NCBI GenBank assembly: GCA_050697555.1
Contig: JBOHAD010000005.1
Location: 11,224 to 75,223 of the forward strand
Source: DASQWP01 sp050697555
GTDB lineage: Bacteria; Actinomycetota; Thermoleophilia; Gaiellales; Gaiellaceae
Direction: 5' to 3'
DNA: 64,000 nucleotides
The notes below the pieces were generated by a model. It searched no databases. It was given only the letters and a program-made list of their open reading frames with translations, and was not told the origin of the DNA. The position numbers were made by a program, and so were the translations under genes. Shown here one piece after another: positions 15,051 to 23,439 of this stretch (the first letter of the stretch is position 1; each line of letters begins with the position of its first letter).

Positions 15051-17912
15051 CTACCAGCCCAGATCGATGCCGGGTGGCTCGCGCTCGGGGTGCATGAGCG
15101 TGGGCTCGCGGGACCGTTCGAGTGTCCGCTTCGCAAGCGAAAGCTCCGGCCTTCTCGCCTGGACGTGACGCGTTTCGACGGGCTCGCGAAGAAATCGAGC
15201 GAGGCAGTCGCGACCGTGGGCGAGCGCGGCCTGCCGGAGGGCGAGCTCGGAACGGACCTCGGGCCCGCGCCGGCGCCGCTCCCACCAGCCCAGCTGCTCG
15301 AACTCGGCTCGCGCTTCGGCGAGACGCTGCTCGGCCCGGAAACAGGCTTCCTCGAGATAGGCTCGGCGCGCGTCACGGGGATCGGGACGGGCGCCCGAGG
15401 CCTCGAGCGCGAGTCGCTCGCTCGCCGGACGCGTGAGCGCCTCGGCGAGCCGCGCTGTCGCGTGCGTCTCCTCGATGGTCTGGCCGTGCGCCTCGCGCTC
15501 GTGCCCGCTTCCCGCGAGGTAGAGGCGCGTCTCCGACCGTGCACGCGAGCAGGCGACATAGCCCCACTCCCGAAGCGCGCCTTCGTCACGGGCGAGCACG
15601 AAAGCGCGCTCGACCGTCGCCCCCTGCGCCAAGTGTCCTGTGAGCGCGTAGGCATAGTCGACGTATCCGGCCGCGGCGTAGGAAGCCGAGACCTTCCGCT
15701 CCTCGCCGGGGTCCGTCCGGATGGTCAGGCTCGCCTCCGCCTGCTCGATCCCCACGACCGTTCCGCGCGTGCCGTTGCGAACGCCGAGACGGCCATCGTT
15801 TCGCCGGCAGACGATCCGCTCCCCGAGGCGGAACTCGCGTTCCCCGACGAGGAGGCGCTCGTGGCCGAGACTCTGCTCGTCGGCGAGGAGCCCCCGGGCG
15901 GCCTCGTTCAACTCCGCCACGTCCGCGCGGCGGTAGGCGAGCATGACACTGCCGGCGAGGTCGCGCCGTGCGACCTGCCACCAGTCGGCGAGGAGGCGGG
16001 CGCGCGCTCCCAGCGGGTCTTCGGCGACGTGGAGCCGTCCGCGCTCGGCGGCGAAGGCGAGGTAGGGCTCCGGCTCGCCGGCACGGAGGCGAGCGAGCGC
16101 CCGTCGCTCGGCGAGCTCGACCTGGCGGCGGTTGTCTCGCAGCTCGAGCGAGACAAGCCGCTCGGAGAGGGCGGCGAAGAGGCCGCCGGCACCCACCGAG
16201 GGAAGCTGCGCGGGATCGCCGACGAGGATCGCCTTCCCGTCGGCGTCGTCGATGAGACGGAGGAGCGGAGCGAGGATGCGCGTCTCGGCCATGCCCGCCT
16301 CGTCGACGACCACGACGCACCCATGCGGAAGCCCGCCCCCTGCGCGGGCCTCGAGGAGGAGCCGGTGGAGCGTCGCGCTCTCGATCCCGGCGCATGCGCG
16401 AAGCTCCTCGGCCGCCCGCCCGCTGGGCGCCGTCCCGAGGACAGGGACCCCCGCCCGCTCGAACACCTGGGCGAGCGTTCGCAGCGCCGTCGTCTTCCCG
16501 GCGCCAGCCTGGCCGACAACGCAGACGACCCGATCGCGAGCGCGGCAGCCCTCGCTGATGATCGCCTGCTGGTCGCGGGAAAGGGCGCCACGCGCGAGTG
16601 CACGAGCGACGTCAGGGCCTGCGACGGTGGGGGCACCAGCGTCCCTGCCGGCGAGCGCGAGCTCGAGCGCCTCCCGCTCGACAGCGAGAAGCTCGCGAGT
16701 CGTGAGACGTGCCGGACGCCCGGGCACGCTCCCAGGCTCAAGGACGGCGAAGCGAGGGAGCGAGGTGAGCGAGCGCCCGAGACCCGCGATCTCCTTGGCG
16801 GGCGCCCCTTGGGCGTGGGCCTCGGCGAGCGCGCACACCAGCTCGGGCTCGGTGAAGGTGGTCTGCTTCGCTGTCATCCCTTCGGGTCCGAGCAGGCGCT
16901 CGACGAGGCCGACGAGGTCTGGCTCCACCCGCTCCTGCGAATGGCCGACGAGCGCGCGCAGCTCGGCCCGCCCAAGCCCGTGCTCGTCCGAACGGAGGCG
17001 CCACTCGTCGCGCAGGCGCTCGAGCGAGACCTCCTCCTTCCGGTCCCGCGTCGCGAGCGCGGCCACGCGAGTGGCGCGGAAGCCCTCGCCGCCGCGCTCC
17101 TGCAAGTGCTGGAGGAGCGTCAGCCGTCGCCTCGAGAAGGCGCGCATCGCACCCCTAGGGACGCCGACGAGCTCCGCCATCCCCTTCAGGGGCTCCGTCC
17201 ACTCGATCCCAAGACGCCGGGAGAGCTCGAAGCGCAGCTGCGCTTCGTAGAGGTAGCCGGCTGCGAGACGGTAGGTGCGCAGAAGACAGTTGCCGTCGAG
17301 CGCCCGCCACTCCCCGTCTGGGCTCATCGCGAAGTTCGCGACGATGACGTGGGTGTGGAGGTGAGGGTCCTGTGCCCTGCTTGTGCGGTGGCGGAAGGCG
17401 GCGCAGACGAAGCCGCCCGCTCGTTCGCGGATCGTCCCGCCCTTGCCGCGGCGCGTTACGCACGCCTCCCGCTCGAGATAGGCGAGCGCCGCGCGCCAGG
17501 CCTCCTCGTGGGCCTCGGACACAGCCCGGTGCACCGCCTCGTCGTCGCTGAGCGCGTGGAGAAGGCTCACGCTCTTCGGGCAGGAAAAGACGAGGTCGAA
17601 ACCAGTCACCGGCGCAAGCCGCTTACGCTCTCGGACGAGCTTCCCCGTCTCCGGGTCGATCCGCTCGACCGTGATCGTCCGGTGTTTGACCGGCGTGCGC
17701 AGGCGCGTGCCGCTCGCCGGATCGCTTCCGCGGAGGAGCGTCCCGAGCTCGCCGTCGTGGACGACGCCGGCGAGGCCGAGCTCCTCGGCGCCGCGCCCTG
17801 CCCAAACGCCCGGCGACTCGCCGCGACCGGCGTAGTAGTCGTCGAGACCGCCGGCGACCTCCTGCTCGTAGTAGGCCTCTTGGCCGACGGTGAGCTTGGC
17901 CACGCTCAGCAC
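15051..17912 (-). CDS. MobF-family conjugative relaxase with helicase domain (element 2)
   Basis: The 953-residue protein matches the one at 2913-5867 throughout: MLSVAKLTVGQEAYYEQEVAG with Tyr pair, DDYYAGRGESPG, the three-His motif QDPHLHTHVIVANF, Walker A VGQAGAGKTTALRT, Walker B CVVVVDEAGM and YALTGHLAQGATVERA. It starts with GTG-CTG like the first copy. It should nick the element's oriT and lead the strand; the oriT probably lies in 17913-18143 in front of the gene, which is inference. No type IV secretion genes accompany it. Confidence 0.93.
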   Translation of the reverse strand: MLSVAKLTVGQEAYYEQEVAGGLDDYYAGRGESPGVWAGRGAEELGLAGVVHDGELGTLLRGSDPASGTRLRTPVKHRTITVERIDPETGKLVRERKRLAPVTGFDLVFSCPKSVSLLHALSDDEAVHRAVSEAHEEAWRAALAYLEREACVTRRGKGGTIRERAGGFVCAAFRHRTSRAQDPHLHTHVIVANFAMSPDGEWRALDGNCLLRTYRLAAGYLYEAQLRFELSRRLGIEWTEPLKGMAELVGVPRGAMRAFSRRRLTLLQHLQERGGEGFRATRVAALATRDRKEEVSLERLRDEWRLRSDEHGLGRAELRALVGHSQERVEPDLVGLVERLLGPEGMTAKQTTFTEPELVCALAEAHAQGAPAKEIAGLGRSLTSLPRFAVLEPGSVPGRPARLTTRELLAVEREALELALAGRDAGAPTVAGPDVARALARGALSRDQQAIISEGCRARDRVVCVVGQAGAGKTTALRTLAQVFERAGVPVLGTAPSGRAAEELRACAGIESATLHRLLLEARAGGGLPHGCVVVVDEAGMAETRILAPLLRLIDDADGKAILVGDPAQLPSVGAGGLFAALSERLVSLELRDNRRQVELAERRALARLRAGEPEPYLAFAAERGRLHVAEDPLGARARLLADWWQVARRDLAGSVMLAYRRADVAELNEAARGLLADEQSLGHERLLVGEREFRLGERIVCRRNDGRLGVRNGTRGTVVGIEQAEASLTIRTDPGEERKVSASYAAAGYVDYAYALTGHLAQGATVERAFVLARDEGALREWGYVACSRARSETRLYLAGSGHEREAHGQTIEETHATARLAEALTRPASERLALEASGARPDPRDARRAYLEEACFRAEQRLAEARAEFEQLGWWERRRRGPEVRSELALRQAALAHGRDCLARFLREPVETRHVQARRPELSLAKRTLERSREPTLMHPEREPPGIDLGW

Positions 17913-18000
17913 GCCGGCTCCCTACACGAAACCGAAATCGCCGAGACGCACATGCACCCAAGGTGCGAGCAGGGTTGTCCGTTTGCAAAACGAGCAACGA

Positions 18001-18020
18001 TTCCATCCCACACTGTCCCC
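18001..18020 (+). repeat. Subterminal 20-bp direct repeat, right copy
   Basis: Exact copy of 9651-9670, 123 bp inside the right attachment core. It lies in the 231-bp non-coding stretch between the relaxase start and attR. Confidence 0.75.
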
Positions 18021-18143
18021 ACAGGAGGTTCGCAAAAGGCCGCATTTCGCGGCACGACCGCATCTTGGCGCGATGCCAGAAAACCCTGCCCAGAGCCGTC
18101 CTTCGGGGAAACCCCCGCAAGCCGGCAGAATCGCCGGGTGCGA

Positions 18144-18185
18144 CTTACACGCAGGAGGTCGCTGGTTCGAGCCCGGCACCGCCCA
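18144..18185 (+). repeat. attR core: duplicated tRNA-Val 3' end
   Basis: Forty-two bases identical to the tRNA-Val 3' part at 9561-9602. No 5' half of a tRNA precedes it, so it is the right junction of element 2 and not a gene. Confidence 0.9.
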
Positions 18186-18225
18186 CTCCAGACCCAGCCC
18201 CTCCATCGCTAGAATTGCCGAGCCC

Positions 18226-18299
<74 letters not shown>

Positions 18300-18682
18300 T
18301 TCAAAGTGCCTGCAAGAGAGACTTTTTGTTGTCAGAGCGGCAACGCCTTTCCACTCCTCTTGCACGCGTCGTCCACGCTGCGCCTTCGAAGCTGTCGTAA
18401 CAGCGATTTCGAAGCGTGTCGGCCGGGGAAGACCGGGCTCCGACGGGGAAGGTCGGGAAGTCCGTGATTGGCCCGCCGAGATGAACGCCGGACAGGTCAA
18501 AACGCGTTCGTTCTCCGTTGCACCTTCGGGCAACAGACCGGGGACCTCCGTGTTCATGCCGTAACACCCGGCAGCGGAGCAGCGCCGCGACCGTCGCTCA
18601 GGGCGTGACCATGGGTCGGGTGGGCCGGCGGTCGACGCCGCGCTGCCGCGAACACGCGGAGCCCTGTCCGGCGAGCACTTCG

Positions 18683-18715
18683 ATGGTAAAGGAGGGGGTC
18701 TCCGATTCGAGTCCG
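18683..18715 (+). repeat. Degenerate tRNA-Thr(GGT) 3' fragment, possible old att site
   Basis: ATGGTAAAGGAGGGGGTC followed six bases later by TTCGAGTCC resembles the anticodon loop, variable loop and T-loop of tRNA-Thr(GGT), and resembles the fragment at 63971-64000. No 5' half precedes it and the T-stem does not pair, so it is at best a decayed junction. Confidence 0.35.
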
Positions 18716-18733
18716 CAGGAGGGTTGCGACAAG

Positions 18734-18750
18734 ACCCGCAAATCGCGGGT
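18734..18750. terminator. Hairpin ACCCGC-AAATC-GCGGGT
   Basis: A perfect 6-bp stem with a 5-nt loop followed by TCTCTTCCC. It could end transcription from the tRNA side or, on the other strand, from the SDR operon; no strong T-run follows. Confidence 0.35.
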
Positions 18751-18833
18751 TCTCTTCCCGACTGGGCGCTGGCGATCGGCTCGCGGACACAAGCCCCACC
18801 GTGCGCTGAGTGTACGACGCGGCGCGGCCGGGA

Positions 18834-19595
18834 TCAGAAGCGGTGGAAGCGCCAGCCCCCGTCGACGGGAATCGTCGCACCCGTGACGAGGTCGAACGCC
18901 GGCGTGCAGAAAACGAGCGCGAGCTCGGCCACCTCGGCGCGCGTCACGAGCCGGCCGGCGGGCGTGGCCGCGATGGCGCGCGGCACGTAGTCGGGGTCGA
19001 TCTTCGCCATCTCCTCGCCACTCTCGGCGATCTGCCCGGGCGCGAGGGCGTTGACCGTGATCTCCGGCCCGAGCTCGCAGGCGAGCTCCTCGGTGAGGAA
19101 CACGATTGCGTCCTTGGCGAGGCCGTAGACCGAGTTGCTGCGGACGTACCGGGAGCCGGCGGAGAGGTTGACGATCCGCCCCCAGCCCGCCTCGCGCATG
19201 CCCGGCGCCACGAGCTGGGAGGCGAGGTAGGTCGCACGGACGTTCGCCTGCCAGACCGTGTCGAACTCGTCCACGGCGAGCTCCGCGAACGGCGCCCCGC
19301 CCCACGGGCCGGCGTTGTTCACGAGCACGTCGACGCGGCCGAGCGCGTCGAGCGCCGTCCCGACGGTCGAGCGCACGCCCGCCTCGGTCGCCAGGTCGCC
19401 GCGCGCGAGCGGATGCTCGCGACCTGTCGCCTCGCCGAGCCGCGCGGCCAGCTCCCGCGCCTCCCGCTCGGACGCCTTGTAGCCGAGCGCGACGGTCGCG
19501 CCCGCGGTTGCGAGGCTTTCCGCGATCACTGCGCCGAGGTTCCGCGACGCACCGGTAACGAGCGCGGTCTTCCCCTCGAGGACGCCCTGCGCCAT
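18834..19595 (-). CDS. Short-chain dehydrogenase/reductase
   Basis: The 253-residue protein has the Rossmann motif TGASRNLGAVIA near residue 15, NNAGPWGG near 90, and a catalytic Tyr-x-x-x-Lys in SVYGLAKDA preceded by NLSAGSRYV. It matches classical SDR oxidoreductases using NAD(P)H; substrate is unknown. ATG 19595 follows GAAGGAGG. It is the last gene of a minus-strand operon that begins with the molybdenum hydroxylase large subunit at 23406, so it likely acts on an oxidised intermediate of the pathway. Confidence 0.88.
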   Translation of the reverse strand: MAQGVLEGKTALVTGASRNLGAVIAESLATAGATVALGYKASEREARELAARLGEATGREHPLARGDLATEAGVRSTVGTALDALGRVDVLVNNAGPWGGAPFAELAVDEFDTVWQANVRATYLASQLVAPGMREAGWGRIVNLSAGSRYVRSNSVYGLAKDAIVFLTEELACELGPEITVNALAPGQIAESGEEMAKIDPDYVPRAIAATPAGRLVTRAEVAELALVFCTPAFDLVTGATIPVDGGWRFHRF

Positions 19596-19606
19596 GACCA
19601 CCTCCT

Positions 19607-20578
19607 TCAGACGAGCCGCGGCAGGACCTCGGCCGCGGCGAGCTCGACGATCTTCTCCGCCCGCTCCGCGGGCAGCGGCAGGAGGCAAACGGAGTCGGCG
19701 CCGGCGTCGAGGAGCTGGCGGATCTTCGCGGCGCACTCCTCCGGGTCGCCCGCGACCGCGAGCTCGTCCACCCACGCTGCGGGCAGCGTCTCGGCCGTCA
19801 CCTCGCCCGCTGCCAGCTCCTCCGCGATCCCGGCCACCTGCGCGAGCGCGTTCGTGGGCCCCGCCGCGTTCAGGTAGAAGGCCATCGGCCCCCGGATCGC
19901 CTCGCGTGCACGCCCGCCGTCGCGGTCGACCGCGAAGAGCGTGTAGACGGCGACCCGGTGGTGGCCGGAGCGGCCGGCGCGCGCCATCCCCGCGGCGATC
20001 TGCTCGCGCGCCCACGTGACGTACTGCGGCCCGGCGAGGACGGAGACGACGGTCGCGTCGGCGACCTCGCCCGAGAGCTGCAGCATCTTCGGCCCGTTCA
20101 CGCCCATGTAGACCGGGATGGGCTCCTCGGGCGGGTGCGCGAGGCGCACGTCGCGGAAGCCGTAGTACGTCCCCTCGTCGGACAGCTTCTCGCCCGCGAG
20201 CAGCGCGTGGACGGCGCCGACGCACTCGCGCATCGCGGTGAGCGGCGACTTCGGCATGAGGCGCATCTGCCGCATCCAGGCGGGCACGCCGAGGCCGATG
20301 CCCGGCCAGAAGCGGCCGGGGAAGAGCTGGGCGAGCGTCGCGAACTCCATCGCGAGGAGCGCGGGGTGGCGGACGACCGCGGGGACGATTCCCAGCCCGA
20401 TCGGGACGCGCTCGGTCGAGGCGAGCGCGGCCGCGGCGCCTGCCACCCCGCCGGTGTAGAAGCAGTCCTCGCCGAACCATAGCTCGCCGAAGCCGAGGCG
20501 CTCGCCGAGCTGCGCCGTGCGCACGAGCTCGCGCGGCGCGACGGCGGCGCCAAGGACGAGGCCGACGGGCAGCGTCAC
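19607..20578 (-). CDS. LLM-class flavin-dependent oxidoreductase
   Basis: The 323-residue TIM-barrel protein opens TLPVGLVLGAAVAPRELVRTAQLGERLGFGELWFGED, and shows PIGLGIVPAVVRHPALLAMEFATL, typical of luciferase-like monooxygenases/F420-dependent reductases. GTG 20578 overlaps the stop of the zinc-ribbon gene. In Actinomycetota such enzymes use FMNH2 or F420H2; which applies here is not shown. Two paralogues occur at 27792-28898 and 48126-49091. Confidence 0.88.
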   Translation of the reverse strand: MTLPVGLVLGAAVAPRELVRTAQLGERLGFGELWFGEDCFYTGGVAGAAAALASTERVPIGLGIVPAVVRHPALLAMEFATLAQLFPGRFWPGIGLGVPAWMRQMRLMPKSPLTAMRECVGAVHALLAGEKLSDEGTYYGFRDVRLAHPPEEPIPVYMGVNGPKMLQLSGEVADATVVSVLAGPQYVTWAREQIAAGMARAGRSGHHRVAVYTLFAVDRDGGRAREAIRGPMAFYLNAAGPTNALAQVAGIAEELAAGEVTAETLPAAWVDELAVAGDPEECAAKIRQLLDAGADSVCLLPLPAERAEKIVELAAAEVLPRLV

Positions 20579-20781
20579 CGGCGCACCTCGACCTCGCCGC
20601 AGACTTCGCACTCGTAGGCGGTCATCGCGTACCCGGCCTGGCCGAAGTACCCGATGGGGACGGCCTGCCCGGGGCAGTCCTCACGCGTGCACTGTTGCGT
20701 CCGCGCGCGCAGTGCGGCGACGGCGTCCGGCGGCATGATCTCCTCGAGCGGCTGGAGCGAGTCGAGGTCGGCCCGCTTCAC
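20575..20781 (-). CDS. Small zinc-ribbon-like protein
   Basis: A 68-residue protein with two cysteine pairs: CTREDC around residue 31-36 and CEVCG near the C-terminus, a spacing that would bind one zinc ion. Function is unknown. It overlaps the LLM gene by four bases and lies six bases after the RedY/HapK-like gene, so it is part of the same operon and may be a redox or assembly partner. Confidence 0.65.
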   Translation of the reverse strand: MKRADLDSLQPLEEIMPPDAVAALRARTQQCTREDCPGQAVPIGYFGQAGYAMTAYECEVCGEVEVRR

Positions 20782-20787
20782 CGGCGC

Positions 20788-21108
20788 CTACTCGATGACT
20801 TCGCCCACGACGGCGACAGCCTCGCCGACGTAGGAGAGCCACTCCTTGTCGAACTCCTGGACCTCCGGCTTGTCCGTCGAGAGGTCGGCCTCGTACGCCG
20901 CGAGATCGGTCACCTCGACGACCTCGATGAAGTCATACGGCGGCTTCCCGTCCTCGCCCAGCAACGAGGCGGCGCGGCTGACGACGTAGCTTTCGATGCT
21001 CGGGATGCTGCGCGCGAACGGGTAATCGACCTCGCGGACCCACCGCTCGTAGTCGGAGGGGTGGACGCCCTCGCGGAGCTTGTTCAGGAAGAACACCCGA
21101 TGAGCCAC
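20788..21108 (-). CDS. RedY/HapK-like dimeric alpha/beta-barrel protein
   Basis: The 106-residue protein starts MAHRVFFLNKLREGVHPSDYERWVREVDYPFARSIP and ends with a hydrophobic/acidic tail. It resembles small EthD/RedY-HapK-like proteins of secondary metabolism and degradation clusters. A clear paralogue with the same FFLNKLR-DG...DYP-R-IP pattern is at 49486-49818. GTG 21108 directly abuts the stop of the hydroxylase gene. Role unknown. Confidence 0.7.
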   Translation of the reverse strand: MAHRVFFLNKLREGVHPSDYERWVREVDYPFARSIPSIESYVVSRAASLLGEDGKPPYDFIEVVEVTDLAAYEADLSTDKPEVQEFDKEWLSYVGEAVAVVGEVIE

Positions 21109-23406
21109 CTAGGTCTCCTCTCCTCGCACGGCCATGAACACCCGCTCCGGCGTGAGGGGCAGGCGGCGGACGCGCACACCGGTCGCCTCCGCGACGGCGT
21201 TCGCGATCGCGGCGGGCGGGGGCACGATCGACGGCTCGCCGACCCCCTTCGCGCCGTACGGCCCCTCGTTGGACCCGGACTCGATCACGATCGCCTCGAT
21301 GTCGGGAAAGTCCATGGACGTCGGCATCTTGTAGTCCGTGAGGGTCGGGTTCCGGACGTAGCCGCCCTCGTAGACAATCTCCTCGCCGAGCGCCTGGCCG
21401 ATCCCCTGGACGGCGCCGCCGCGGATCTGGCCGCGGACGCCCTCGGGGTTCACCGCGTAGCCGCAGTCCTGCGCGGCGACGTAGCGGAGAAGGCTCACCT
21501 CGCCGGTGAGCTCGTCGACCTCGACCTCGGCGGCGTGGCAGTGGAACGTCGGCTCGTTGAACGCCGGGTAGAGGAGCCCCTCGACCGCCTCGTCGTCGTA
21601 CTCGGTCGGGGTCGCCAGGAAGGTGCCTCGGCCGGTGATGTAGCCGCCCTTCCACAGTGACGCTTCCCCGATCTCGGCGAGCGTCATCCCGCGGTCGGCT
21701 TCGCCGCGCACCGACACTCGCCGGTCGGCGAGCTCGAGCTCGCCGGGCTCGCACCCGATCTCCTTCGCCACGAGCTCGAACATCTGGCGCTTGCAGTCGT
21801 CGGCGGCGAGCCGGACGGCGTTGCCGACGTTGTAGAGCGTGCGGCTACCCTGGGCGCCGAAGTCGTACGGGGTCGCGTCGGTGTCGGAGGTGACGAGGAC
21901 GAGGTCGGCCAGGTCGACTCCCATCTCGTGGGCGAGGATCTGCGCGACCCCGGCCTGCACCGCGCCGGTGCCGATCTCGGTGGCGCCCGTGATGAGGCCG
22001 ATCGTGCCGTCCTCGTTCAGCTTCACGTAGCAGCTCGCCGAGCCGGTCGTCGTCGTCCACCAACACAGTGCGAGTCCGACGCCGCGGCCGGGGAGGCGCT
22101 CGCGGTCGTGGTAGCCGATGCGCTCGACGACGGCGTCGATCGCGTCGCGCAGGCCGACGTGGGCGAGCACTTGCCCGCTGGGGCCGAGGTCGCCCTCGCC
22201 GACGATGTTCCGGAGCCGGAACTCGAGCGGGTCGAACCCAAGCGCGCTCGCGATCACGTCCATGTGGGACTCGACGGCGAAGATCGTCTGCGGGCCGCTC
22301 GGGCCGCGGTAGGCGCCGGCATTCGCGCGGTTCGTGTAGACGGCGACGCCATGGAGGTCGACGTTTTCGATGCGGTAGACGCCGGCGGCCATCAGAGCCG
22401 CCACCGAAGCGATCACGGGCGAGTCGCCAGCGTAGGCGCCGGCGTTGAAGACGACCTTTGTCCGGCGGGCCACGATCGTGCCGTCGTCCATGACCCCCGT
22501 GGTGATCGTAATGGTCGCGGGCATGCGCGGCGCTGCAGCGAGCATTTCCTCCTCACGCGTCCACACGTAGCGCACCGGGCGGCCCGTCTCGAGCGCGAGC
22601 AAGGAGGCGAAGTGCTCGCAGCCGAGGTCGAGCTTCCCCCCGAAGCCGCCGCCGATGTAGGTGCTGCGGACGCGCACTTTGTTCAGCGGGAGCTGGAGGA
22701 CGCGAGCCAGGGCGGCGCGGAGGTTGAAGGGGTTCTGGGTGGAGGACGAGACGGTCACCTGCCCGGCCGCGTCCACCCAGGCGACGCCGGCGCGCGGCTC
22801 GATGTAGCCCTGGTGCACCTGCTGCGTCTCGAACCTGTCTTCGAAGACCCGGTCGGCCCGCGCGAGGGCGGCGTCGACGTCACCGCGGCACACGTTCGCG
22901 TGGGAGAAGACGTTGCCCTGGCGGCGCAGGTCGGGGTGGGAGTAGTAAGACTCCCACCCCGGGTGGAGGAGCGGCGCCCCCTCGGCGAGCGCCTCCTCGG
23001 GCGTGTTGAGCACGGGCAGCGGCTCGTAGTCGACCTCGATCAGGCCGAGCGCCTGCTCGGCGACCTTTTCGCTCACGGCCGCGACCGCCGCGATCGCCTC
23101 GCCGTGGTAGCGGACGCGGTCGCGCGCGAAGACGGTCTCGTCGTGGATCGCTCCGCCCCAGCGCACGTCCGCCACGTCGGCGGCGGTGAGCACTGCCCGG
23201 ACGCCGTGCAGCTCGCGCGCCTTCGAGACGTCGAGGCGCCTGATGCGCGCGTGCGGCACCGAGCTGCGGAAGACCTTCGCGTACAGCATCCCCTGCAACT
23301 GCTGATCGCCGCCGTAAAGGGCCTTGCCGCTGACCTTCTCGACCGCGTCGAGCCGGACGGCGTCCGTGCCTATGAGGCCCAGGCGGGTAGGTGCCACGAT
23401 GGTCAT
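21109..23406 (-). CDS. XDH-family molybdopterin-binding large subunit
   Basis: The 765-residue protein has the aldehyde oxidase/xanthine dehydrogenase layout: N-terminal KVSGKALYGGDQQL, molybdopterin motif IGGGFGGKLD near 255, GAYRGPSGPQ near 362, and the C-terminal KGVGEPSIVPPPAAIANA holding the catalytic Glu near 722. The GAYRG loop argues for an N-heterocycle or aldehyde hydroxylase rather than CO dehydrogenase, which has a Cys in this loop. Its FeS and FAD subunits are not adjacent but at 40218-41578 in the same cluster. Water is the oxygen source in this family. Confidence 0.92.
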   Translation of the reverse strand: MTIVAPTRLGLIGTDAVRLDAVEKVSGKALYGGDQQLQGMLYAKVFRSSVPHARIRRLDVSKARELHGVRAVLTAADVADVRWGGAIHDETVFARDRVRYHGEAIAAVAAVSEKVAEQALGLIEVDYEPLPVLNTPEEALAEGAPLLHPGWESYYSHPDLRRQGNVFSHANVCRGDVDAALARADRVFEDRFETQQVHQGYIEPRAGVAWVDAAGQVTVSSSTQNPFNLRAALARVLQLPLNKVRVRSTYIGGGFGGKLDLGCEHFASLLALETGRPVRYVWTREEEMLAAAPRMPATITITTGVMDDGTIVARRTKVVFNAGAYAGDSPVIASVAALMAAGVYRIENVDLHGVAVYTNRANAGAYRGPSGPQTIFAVESHMDVIASALGFDPLEFRLRNIVGEGDLGPSGQVLAHVGLRDAIDAVVERIGYHDRERLPGRGVGLALCWWTTTTGSASCYVKLNEDGTIGLITGATEIGTGAVQAGVAQILAHEMGVDLADLVLVTSDTDATPYDFGAQGSRTLYNVGNAVRLAADDCKRQMFELVAKEIGCEPGELELADRRVSVRGEADRGMTLAEIGEASLWKGGYITGRGTFLATPTEYDDEAVEGLLYPAFNEPTFHCHAAEVEVDELTGEVSLLRYVAAQDCGYAVNPEGVRGQIRGGAVQGIGQALGEEIVYEGGYVRNPTLTDYKMPTSMDFPDIEAIVIESGSNEGPYGAKGVGEPSIVPPPAAIANAVAEATGVRVRRLPLTPERVFMAVRGEET

Positions 23407-23439
23407 CGCATCGTCCCCATGCTCGTCCGGGTCCGGAGT

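Larger units (their letters stand above)
9603..18185. mobile_element. Integrative mobilizable element 2 in tRNA-Val (8.58 kb)
   Basis: Bounded by the 42-bp direct repeat of the tRNA-Val 3' end. Contents in order: integrase, excisionase, XRE/pseudo-nucleotidyltransferase pair, OppB- and OppC-like permeases, a DUF5615/RHH-DUF433 toxin-antitoxin pair, and a MobF relaxase. The integrase lies next to the intact tRNA, the usual layout. No conjugation pore or coupling protein is present, so transfer would need a helper. Confidence 0.9.
18300..18833. other. Gene-free region after tRNA-Asp
   Basis: No supported gene on either strand. It contains a tRNA-Thr-like 3' fragment (18683-18715) and a hairpin (18734-18750). 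Open frames that run into the tRNA sequence end in meaningless arginine/proline-rich tails. Confidence 0.6.

Noticed and set aside
14904..18212. A very long open frame (about 1100 codons) on the plus strand opposite the second relaxase
   Set aside because: It is the complement of a well-supported MobF gene; the product is arginine/alanine-rich with no domain. High GC makes such antisense frames common.
21109..23406. Carbon monoxide dehydrogenase large subunit
   Set aside because: The active-site loop reads GAYRGPSG and not the Cys-containing loop of form I CO dehydrogenase, so it is an XDH-type hydroxylase.
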